Part shown: one piece after another, positions 1 to 5,534 of the stretch
Layout of the letters: the number at the start of each line of letters is the position of its first letter
How positions within the stretch are numbered: position 1 is the stretch's first letter
NCBI GenBank assembly: GCA_903960725.1
Contig: CAJCBY010000041.1
Span: 1-7,290, forward strand
DNA: 7,290 nt
Reading direction: 5' to 3'
Source of the DNA: an uncultured Cytophagaceae bacterium
Lineage (GTDB): Bacteria > Bacteroidota > Bacteroidia > Cytophagales > Spirosomataceae
Notes under the pieces: generated by a model
Databases searched by the model: none
What the model saw: only the letters and a program-made list of their open reading frames with translations
Told to the model about the DNA's origin: nothing
Translations under genes and position numbers: made by a program

Positions 1-1007
1 ACGAAGGGCCGCTAGGCGATTGGTTAAGCCCAGAAGGCAATAAAAATGACAATACCCTGTTCTGGATGGCCTACCAGGCGGCTGATTTAGCCATCGTTTC
101 GAAGGCGGCAAACGTTTTAGGATTTACGACAGAAGCGGATAATTACCTAGCCCAAAGCGAAGCCAAAAAAATCTCCTTCAATGAGATTTATGTAGATAAA
201 AACCACTTTAAAACCATCAAATCTGGCGTAAAAACTGGCTTTATGGGTCCCCCTAATGCTAATGCTACACCAGAAACCTCTGACAAAGGACAGCTGATGG
301 ACACCCAGGCGTCGTATGCAATACCTTTGGCATTAAACGTCTTTAATGCAAGCAATGCCCCTAAAGCGCTAGAAAATTTAGTCGAAACAATCAAACGCTC
401 GAATAAAGACGACCAAGGTGAGGCCCGCCCACCGTTCTCGTTGATGACCGGCTTCATCGGAACAGCGGCCATCTCCGAAGCCCTATCTGCAAACGGAAAA
501 CACGACATTGCTTATGGCTTGTTAACGACGAAAACCTATCCTTCTTGGTTGTATTCGGTAGCGAACGGAGCCACGAGTATTTGGGAAAGATTGAATTCTT
601 ACACCATTGAAAATGGTTTTGGAGGTAATAACAGCATGAACTCGTTTAACCATTATTCCTTCGGGGCAGTGGCCGCGTGGATGTACACACATTCGCTCGG
701 AATTCAGCGCGATGAAACTTCCCCTGGCTACCAACATTTTATTTTACAGCCTACGCCAGATCCTTCGGGTAAGATTACGTTTGCCAAAGGCCACGTAGAA
801 ACGATGTATGGAAACATCAAAAGCGAATGGTCGAAGCAGGGAAATAAGACGACTTATCGTTTCACCATTCCGGCGAATACGTCCGCTCAGGTAAAACTAC
901 CTAAGGGCAAAATCGTGAATGTGGCATTGAAAACAAAAACCAGCGCAGATCGAATCGAATTCGAGCTCGGCGCTGGCCTTTATGAATTTGTCGTGGAATC
1001 GAATTAA
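1..1007 (+). CDS. alpha-L-rhamnosidase (GH78), C-terminal part, 5' end outside window
   Basis: This enzyme hydrolyses terminal alpha-L-rhamnosyl residues from polysaccharides or glycosides, usually in the periplasm or at the cell surface. The reading frame is open from base 3 with no start needed. The first visible residues (GDWLSPEG, then NTLFWMAYQ) are typical of the GH78 (alpha/alpha)6 barrel, so the ATG at 66 is an internal methionine. In the 334 visible residues, the barrel continues to about residue 235, with DTQASYAIPLAL near 100-111, SIWERLNSYT near 192-201 and SFNHYSFGAVAAWMY near 214-228. The Glu of WER (codon 585-587) fits the position of the family's general base. The general-acid region lies upstream, outside the window. 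Residues about 240-334 form the C-terminal beta-sandwich (GYQHFILQP, then ITFAKGHVETMYGNIKSEW). GH78 proteins are usually 850-1100 residues, so roughly the last third is present. The TAA stop at 1005-1007 overlaps the convergent esterase stop. Family assignment is firm; the substrate is unknown. Confidence 0.93.
   Translation, partial: EGPLGDWLSPEGNKNDNTLFWMAYQAADLAIVSKAANVLGFTTEADNYLAQSEAKKISFNEIYVDKNHFKTIKSGVKTGFMGPPNANATPETSDKGQLMDTQASYAIPLALNVFNASNAPKALENLVETIKRSNKDDQGEARPPFSLMTGFIGTAAISEALSANGKHDIAYGLLTTKTYPSWLYSVANGATSIWERLNSYTIENGFGGNNSMNSFNHYSFGAVAAWMYTHSLGIQRDETSPGYQHFILQPTPDPSGKITFAKGHVETMYGNIKSEWSKQGNKTTYRFTIPANTSAQVKLPKGKIVNVALKTKTSADRIEFELGAGLYEFVVESN
1004..1007. other. overlapping stop codons of convergent genes (TTAA)
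   Basis: The tetranucleotide TTAA carries TAA on the plus strand (1005-1007, end of the GH78 gene) and TAA on the minus strand (1006-1004, end of the carboxylesterase gene). The two genes therefore converge with a 4-bp overlap and no intergenic spacer. I see no obvious stem-loop plus T-run nearby, so each transcript presumably ends inside the other gene. Confidence 0.9.
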
Positions 1008-2650
1008 CCTAAGGCTTTTCTACCGATCGCATCTGGATTATTCACGAGAGCACAAGCATCATCGAGAATCATCGTCTCTCCATTTTCCTTCGTGTAAGGC
1101 TTCCAAGACGGAAGGCCTCCGCCATTCGGATTGCCTGTTTTAACGAAATTCAAGAAGGACTTCGCCATCTTAGTCGACAAGGCTCTTGGTCTTTTGCCAC
1201 CTCCAGTATGCGTTAACATCAGGTCTGTGTTATAGAACCAAAAACAGATGTCATCACAGTGGAACGCACGCATTCTACCATCAAAAAGCGGGGGCTGCCA
1301 GCCAAACCAAGAGACATAGACCGGAGCTTTCTTTTGGGAAACTTTCGCATCCGCAGTTGCAATAGCACCCTTTCTATTTGAAAGTATCATCGCCCAAATT
1401 TCAACCGGTTTTGCCTTAGGGAAGTTTTGGCTATATGCCTCAACAATTTTACCCGCCTCCGCACCGAATCGAGGCTTGATTTTTTCTACCACTCCAGCCA
1501 AGCTGATCTCTTCTAAGCTCGCATCTGTTCGGCTAGGGCTCGACTCATGGAAGGTCGTATTAATAATCAACGGTATGTCCGCTGAGAAATGATTTGGGTC
1601 TGAGAAAAATGGTTGATCATTCATCGTCACCCCATCAGCCACGGGCGAAAAGCCTCCACGGGAGATGTTCATTTTCTTAGCTTCTTCTGCGAACTTCTCC
1701 ACCGCACGTGTCGTAATATCGATGTATTGTCTCCACGGAATTTGCTGTAATTTTTCGATTTCGCCAGGTTGTAAACCTGCCTCTTCCATCACTTTCAAGC
1801 CTAGTTTCTCTGCATATTCCTTGTTCACACCCGTTAAAGACGTACCACTCAAGGCCACCGCCTTATGGAATAACCCCTTAGCAGACGGCATATTCATCAA
1901 TGAAGTCACTTTAGCGCCACCTCCGGATTGCCCGATGATGGTCACATTATTCGGGTCACCACCGAAATTCGCAATGTTATTTTTCACCCATTCCAGCGCT
2001 GCCACCATGTCTAAATTCCCCACATTACCGGAATGTGGATGACCGCCCGCTGCCTTTAAATGCGAATACCCAAAAGGTCCCAAACGGTGATTAATCGAGC
2101 AGAAAACGATATTCCCTAAACGACTCAAATTCTCCCCATGGTAACCATCTTGTTCAATCGCATTTCCGTTCGTGAATCCTCCGCCGTGTAACCAAACTAC
2201 CACAGGTCGCTTCCCAGAATCGATGGCAGGAGTCCACACATTTAATTTCAAACAATCCTCAGATACATCGTCATAATTCCAATGGTCCACAAATGAGGCA
2301 TAAGCATTCGAATACCGCTTGTCCATAATTTGAGGAGCCGTATTTCCCCACCAAACACAAGGTTTGATATCCTTCCAGGCAGCAGGTTTCACAGGCGGCA
2401 TAAATCGGTTTTTACCGGACGTATCAGCGCCATAGGGTATCCCAAGAAATTGATGGACGCCACGCAAAACAAAACCGCGTATCTTGCCATACTCCGTATC
2501 TGCAACCGCGATGTTATCTCCCACAAATAGCAACTGATCATCCGAGGATACGGCAGCTAAAGGAGAATTTAATGGACTAGAGCCCACACTGAGTGTGGCT
2601 GCTCCTAGTCCAAGGGACTGAATAAAATTTCTACGATTTGATTTCATCAT
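1004..2650 (-). CDS. Tat-exported type-B carboxylesterase (para-nitrobenzyl esterase family)
   Basis: This is a serine hydrolase of the alpha/beta-hydrolase, COesterase family, which cleaves carboxylic esters. Numbered from the chosen start (548 residues), it has a twin-arginine signal (SNRRNFIQSLGLGAATLSVG, Arg6-Arg7, then a mild hydrophobic stretch). It also has the family signature EDCLKLNVWTP (about 131-141), the oxyanion-hole motif HGGGF (about 155-159) and the nucleophile elbow GQSGGG with Ser242. Glu369 (in FHESSP) and His464 (in AFHCDD) sit where the acid and histidine of the triad are expected. The length is normal for the family. The frame stays open upstream to an ATG at 2686, but that start would add 12 unusual residues before the Tat motif and overlap the preceding gene, so I chose the ATG at 2650; the next codon, ATG at 2647, is equally plausible. 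The gene follows the cytochrome c/propeller gene after 22 bp and is probably in one operon with it. The natural ester is unknown; acetyl or other acyl groups on a glycan are inferred from the neighbours. Confidence 0.92.
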   Translation of the reverse strand: MMKSNRRNFIQSLGLGAATLSVGSSPLNSPLAAVSSDDQLLFVGDNIAVADTEYGKIRGFVLRGVHQFLGIPYGADTSGKNRFMPPVKPAAWKDIKPCVWWGNTAPQIMDKRYSNAYASFVDHWNYDDVSEDCLKLNVWTPAIDSGKRPVVVWLHGGGFTNGNAIEQDGYHGENLSRLGNIVFCSINHRLGPFGYSHLKAAGGHPHSGNVGNLDMVAALEWVKNNIANFGGDPNNVTIIGQSGGGAKVTSLMNMPSAKGLFHKAVALSGTSLTGVNKEYAEKLGLKVMEEAGLQPGEIEKLQQIPWRQYIDITTRAVEKFAEEAKKMNISRGGFSPVADGVTMNDQPFFSDPNHFSADIPLIINTTFHESSPSRTDASLEEISLAGVVEKIKPRFGAEAGKIVEAYSQNFPKAKPVEIWAMILSNRKGAIATADAKVSQKKAPVYVSWFGWQPPLFDGRMRAFHCDDICFWFYNTDLMLTHTGGGKRPRALSTKMAKSFLNFVKTGNPNGGGLPSWKPYTKENGETMILDDACALVNNPDAIGRKALG

Positions 2651-2655
2651 TTTAA

Positions 2656-2664
2656 ATAGGTTTA
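2656..2664 (-). promoter_or_regulatory. leader motif TAAACCTAT before the carboxylesterase start
   Basis: In the 22-bp gap between the two minus-strand genes, the minus strand reads TAAACCTAT, ending 5 nt before the ATG at 2650 (8 nt before the ATG at 2647). The same 9-mer lies directly against the start of the upstream gene. No AGGAGG-like sequence is present. It supports the 2650/2647 start region over the ATG at 2686, which would put this motif inside the coding sequence. Its function, perhaps in translation initiation, is inferred. Confidence 0.5.
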
Positions 2665-2672
2665 TACTCTGA

Positions 2673-5411
2673 TTAACGTAAGCCAAATATCTTCATTGAT
2701 CGCATGGACCAAGGGGTTATTTCATCCGCAGCAGCGGTCACCGCCTCCGCTAATTTCAAGCGCATAAACTTCGCGCGGGTGGCAGGCAAGGTGATCATGT
2801 TATCGCCTTGGGTTCCTTTCACATTCGCTTGAACGACTTTCCAGTCCAATCCGTCCATTGATGCCTCCACGGTTATGTTGCGCGGATACGTATGGGTGTA
2901 TTCAGGGGTCTCGCCTGGTTTAGGACGCTGACCACGTTTAAAGCTGGAAGTTGAGGTAAAGTGAAACTCAGAAAAGGTATATTCAGATGGAAATTCCACC
3001 TGGAAAACCATGTCTTTTTCTTGGGTTTTGCCTGTCGACCAGCCTTCGTAATTAAAGGCACTTTTAGGCGATGCATTACCGCCCACGCGAGTAGACGCGG
3101 TGTGGGTGGCATAGAATTTCCAGCTTTGGTCCGGTACAAATTCCACTGGAACCTGCTTCATCAACGATTCAAATTTATACATACCCGCCTGCTTGTTCGT
3201 ATGCGCGCGAATGGCCGCCACTTGGGCAGGACTCACAAAAGATGCATCGTTCGATAAGCCATTGCGGATATAAGAAACCACGTCTGCAATCCACTGATCA
3301 GACTGATCTTTCATGGGCTGCATCAACCCCCCCGCGTAGTTTTTCCCTTCGATCGAGCCTTCTAAACCATGCAATAGAACACGCACGGCATATTCTGGGT
3401 GCTGCTGAATACGGAAGGATCCCGCTAAAGCCGGCGCTAATAACTTCCCATTTCCCATCGACTTCCCCATGCCATCATTTCCATGGCATTGCGAACAAAG
3501 CTCCGCAAAAACCAACTCCCCTCTTTCTAAAATCCCCTTCTGCTCCTTGCTCAATTCCAGTCCATTAAAAGGTCCATTCGTTCTTGGCTTAGGCGGCGCG
3601 ATGATTTGCTCGCCTATTAATTTCACTCCTGCCGATTTATTCGAAACTAATGTCTCCTTGATTCCTTTCTCGTACTCCGGAACTTTGAGGAATTTTTGGG
3701 TAAAAATGGCCTGCATCACGACATCGGTATCGCTATCCTTCAACGCCTTGTTATAAAGTGATGCTAAACCTTTCTCCCCTGCTTTGTACAACGTTTCAGA
3801 CGCCTTTAAAGCCTGAATACGAATACGTGGATTTGCGTCAGTCGCTAACTTTGAAATAGTCGCGACTTTCAAGGCGCCTAACCCTTCTAAAGTCCAAATC
3901 GCATGAATACGACCATTCACATTCGTTCCATTCAAGGCCATCGCCTGTAGAGCCGGAACGACAGACTTATCGTTACGCTGCACTAGAACTTGCTGCGCCA
4001 TATCCTGCCACCAACCGTTCGGGTGATTTAGATAGGTAACAAGCGTAGCCGATTTATCATCGTACATCCGCGGCTGTTTCGTATCCCGCTTGAATCCCTC
4101 ATGACTCACTCGCCAAATACGTCCCAATCCCACCACTTTATCTAATTGGTATTGCTCAATCTTAGTGCGTAAATACGATCCTTTCGGAGTCCATTGACCT
4201 TCTTGAATAATACCATGGTACATGTCCACAATATACATCGTACCATCTGGAGCCGTCGCCATATCGATGGGGCGGAACAGAGGGTCAGTGGATCGAATAA
4301 ATTCAGATTTTTGATCTTGGTACACATTGTGCAAAGTAGTTAACCCTTCCGTTTTTACAGGATTGATTTGGCGGACAATGCGGGCTACCGGCTCTCCATA
4401 GAACAACTGTCCACGCATGGATGCAGGCAATCGATCGCCTCTAAAAATATCGTTTCCCGCAGATCCTGTTACCCGGTTCAGCGATCCATCTGGCTGGCGA
4501 ATCTCGTCCATGCCACCTTGCATATCGGACACTTTTACGGCTGCACCATAAGGCACCACAAATCCAGCTGCTAACTCATTAGGCACCTCAAAATTTCCAT
4601 ATTGTATCGGGAATTGAAAATGAGACGGCACCCCAGACGCACCACCTTGGAAGTATAATTTACCATCATCATCTTGGGTGATTCCCCATTGTGCGCGATT
4701 AGCTCCCGTTTTCTCCCGAATAATTCCGGTAGGTGTTTCCCGGATTCTGAAGGCATTCACCGTGCTGTAAAGCCAGTTATCCATCCCGTAAAACAAAAAG
4801 GCTTGCTGGTGTTCCACGTTGCCTGAACGTCCGTATTTGTTCGTAAAAAACTCTTTTTTATCCGCTTTCCCGTCTCCGTTTACATCCGTGTATTTGTAGA
4901 TATTGTCTTGATCAGACTCCATGGTCAGGATACTATTTTTGCCATATGGCAATACAAAACGAGGGAAAATTAACCCATCCACGAACGTGGTTCCCGTTTC
5001 GTAAACTCCGTCATTATCTTTATCCTCCCAGCGCGAAATGCGGTTTGTGGGTTCTAATTCATTTTTTGAATCCGCATCTAGCATGTAGGATCTTAACTCC
5101 AAAACGTACATACGTCCATTCCCATCAAACACAATTTCCGCAGGTTGTTGCACCTGCGGTTCGGTTAAAACGGGATGCATTGTATAGCCGGGTTGTAACT
5201 GAAACTTTTTCAGCTGCTCATCGATGGTCAGTGGTTGCACGGGGGCTTTGGGCGCTAAATCAACCCCTTTCCAGTTTTCGTCATTCGGATCTACTCCGGC
5301 TGGAATTCTCAGGGTATCTGCTAAACTACTGCGAGAAGAGGTCGAGTGAAAGGAGGCCAAAAAAGCAAGCGCAAGCATCCCCGCTACCGATAATAGGACT
5401 AATTTTTTCAT
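2673..5411 (-). CDS. secreted dehydrogenase-like beta-propeller / HEAT repeat / cytochrome c protein with C-terminal discoidin-like domain
   Basis: This 912-residue protein has the architecture annotated as 'PVC-type heme-binding / membrane-bound dehydrogenase domain protein'. Residues 1-20 look like a Sec signal peptide (MKK plus a hydrophobic core, with no lipobox Cys). About 65-440 resemble a soluble sugar-dehydrogenase-type propeller (PAEIVFDGNGRMYVLE, RPIDMATAPDGTMYIVDMYHG, GLGRIWRV). This region carries two EF-hand-like acidic loops: DKDNDGVYE at 130-138 and DVNGDGKADKKE at 176-187. About 450-600 are helical, HEAT-like repeats. A class I cytochrome c domain covers about 625-720, with heme motif CSQCH (Cys639, Cys642, His643) and Met697 or Met700 as likely axial ligand, followed by WIADVVSYIRNG. 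About 760-912 resemble a discoidin/F5-8C beta-sandwich (NITVEASMDGLDWKVV, ARFMRLKL-like end). It probably oxidises a sugar or alcohol and passes electrons to its heme in the periplasm; that reaction and its substrate are inferred. It is the first gene of a likely operon with the carboxylesterase. Confidence 0.88.
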   Translation of the reverse strand: MKKLVLLSVAGMLALAFLASFHSTSSRSSLADTLRIPAGVDPNDENWKGVDLAPKAPVQPLTIDEQLKKFQLQPGYTMHPVLTEPQVQQPAEIVFDGNGRMYVLELRSYMLDADSKNELEPTNRISRWEDKDNDGVYETGTTFVDGLIFPRFVLPYGKNSILTMESDQDNIYKYTDVNGDGKADKKEFFTNKYGRSGNVEHQQAFLFYGMDNWLYSTVNAFRIRETPTGIIREKTGANRAQWGITQDDDGKLYFQGGASGVPSHFQFPIQYGNFEVPNELAAGFVVPYGAAVKVSDMQGGMDEIRQPDGSLNRVTGSAGNDIFRGDRLPASMRGQLFYGEPVARIVRQINPVKTEGLTTLHNVYQDQKSEFIRSTDPLFRPIDMATAPDGTMYIVDMYHGIIQEGQWTPKGSYLRTKIEQYQLDKVVGLGRIWRVSHEGFKRDTKQPRMYDDKSATLVTYLNHPNGWWQDMAQQVLVQRNDKSVVPALQAMALNGTNVNGRIHAIWTLEGLGALKVATISKLATDANPRIRIQALKASETLYKAGEKGLASLYNKALKDSDTDVVMQAIFTQKFLKVPEYEKGIKETLVSNKSAGVKLIGEQIIAPPKPRTNGPFNGLELSKEQKGILERGELVFAELCSQCHGNDGMGKSMGNGKLLAPALAGSFRIQQHPEYAVRVLLHGLEGSIEGKNYAGGLMQPMKDQSDQWIADVVSYIRNGLSNDASFVSPAQVAAIRAHTNKQAGMYKFESLMKQVPVEFVPDQSWKFYATHTASTRVGGNASPKSAFNYEGWSTGKTQEKDMVFQVEFPSEYTFSEFHFTSTSSFKRGQRPKPGETPEYTHTYPRNITVEASMDGLDWKVVQANVKGTQGDNMITLPATRAKFMRLKLAEAVTAAADEITPWSMRSMKIFGLR

Positions 5412-5420
5412 ATAGGTTTA
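5412..5420 (-). promoter_or_regulatory. leader motif TAAACCTAT adjoining the start of the cytochrome c/propeller gene
   Basis: Read on the minus strand, TAAACCTAT is followed immediately by the ATG at 5411, within CTAAACCTATATG. It is identical over 9 bases to the copy before the carboxylesterase, and the CTATACCTCT before the plus-strand gene at 5535 resembles it. No Shine-Dalgarno sequence is visible upstream. It helps to fix the start at 5411. Confidence 0.5.
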
Positions 5421-5430
5421 GATTTCCCCA

Positions 5431-5460
5431 CAAGGAAAAAAGAATTTCACTGAGATACAA
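5431..5460 (-). promoter_or_regulatory. weak candidate Bacteroidota promoter for the cytochrome c/propeller operon
   Basis: On the minus strand, TTG at 5460-5458 is followed after 19 nt by TTTCCTTG at 5438-5431. This arrangement recalls the Bacteroidota consensus (TTG, about 19-21 nt, TAnnTTTG), but the -7 element has two mismatches, including the usually conserved A. It would give a short leader of about 10-15 nt. It is only the best fit I found. Confidence 0.22.
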
Positions 5461-5481
5461 TAGGTTATGGCTTATTCTCAG
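5450..5481. repeat. inverted repeat CTGAGA-N20-TCTCAG in the divergent promoter region
   Basis: Perfect 6-bp arms at 5450-5455 and 5476-5481 are separated by 20 bp, with a dyad centre near 5465. The position between the two divergent promoters suits a regulator operator, with half-sites about two and a half helical turns apart. With arms this short a chance origin is possible. Confidence 0.35.
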
Positions 5482-5507
5482 GGCAGGTCATCCTTCCCAA
5501 AATTGCT

Positions 5508-5515
5508 TATCTTCG
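5508..5515 (+). promoter_or_regulatory. candidate -7 element (TATCTTCG) of the SASA esterase promoter
   Basis: TATCTTCG matches the Bacteroidota -7 consensus TAnnTTTG at all but one defined base and lies 19 nt before the ATG at 5535, implying a very short 5' leader. No clear TTG is found at the matching -33 position (about 5485-5490), so the assignment rests on the -7 element and its placement alone. Confidence 0.4.
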
Positions 5516-5524
5516 TTTTACAAT

Positions 5525-5532
5525 CTATACCT
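5525..5532 (+). promoter_or_regulatory. leader motif CTATACCT before the SASA esterase start
   Basis: CTATACCTCT directly precedes the ATG at 5535 and matches CTAAACCTAT, which precedes the divergent gene's ATG, at 8 of 10 positions. No purine-rich ribosome binding site is present. The shared placement supports this start; the motif's role is unknown. Confidence 0.4.
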
Positions 5533-5534
5533 CT

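Larger units (their letters stand above)
5412..5534. promoter_or_regulatory. divergent promoter region between the cytochrome c/propeller operon and the SASA esterase gene
   Basis: These 123 bp separate two divergent starts and must hold the 5' signals of both transcripts. I see no ORF or RNA gene in them. The region contains a 6-bp inverted repeat (CTGAGA/TCTCAG), a candidate plus-strand -7 element (TATCTTCG), a weak minus-strand promoter candidate, and the ACCT-type leader motif at both ends. The short shared spacer makes coordinated control of the two sides plausible, but no regulator is encoded in the window. Confidence 0.7.

Noticed and set aside
188..508. 106-codon minus-strand open frame inside the GH78 gene
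   Set aside because: The plus frame encodes conserved GH78 sequence throughout, and the minus-strand translation shows no family features.
957..970. 14-bp string GAATTCGAGCTCGG, identical to an EcoRI-SacI cloning-vector polylinker
   Set aside because: The match ends after 14 bases, the GH78 reading frame runs through it and gives a plausible C-terminal strand (RIEFELGAGLYEF), and no other vector sequence is present. It is most likely coincidence.
66..1007. ATG at 66 as the start of a complete 313-residue protein
   Set aside because: The frame continues upstream to the window edge with conserved GH78 residues (GDWLSPEG), so this Met is internal and the gene is 5'-partial.
1665..2042. 125-codon plus-strand open frame inside the carboxylesterase gene
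   Set aside because: It is an antisense shadow; the minus strand here encodes conserved esterase motifs including the nucleophile elbow.
2651..2686. Extended start of the carboxylesterase at the ATG at 2686
   Set aside because: It would overlap the upstream gene by 14 bp, put 12 non-signal-like residues before the Tat motif, and absorb the leader motif; starts at 2650 or 2647 fit better.
3242..3756. Two overlapping plus-strand open frames opposite the cytochrome c domain
   Set aside because: They are antisense to the heme motif and helical repeats, are rich in Ser, His and Pro, and have no domain similarity I can recognise.
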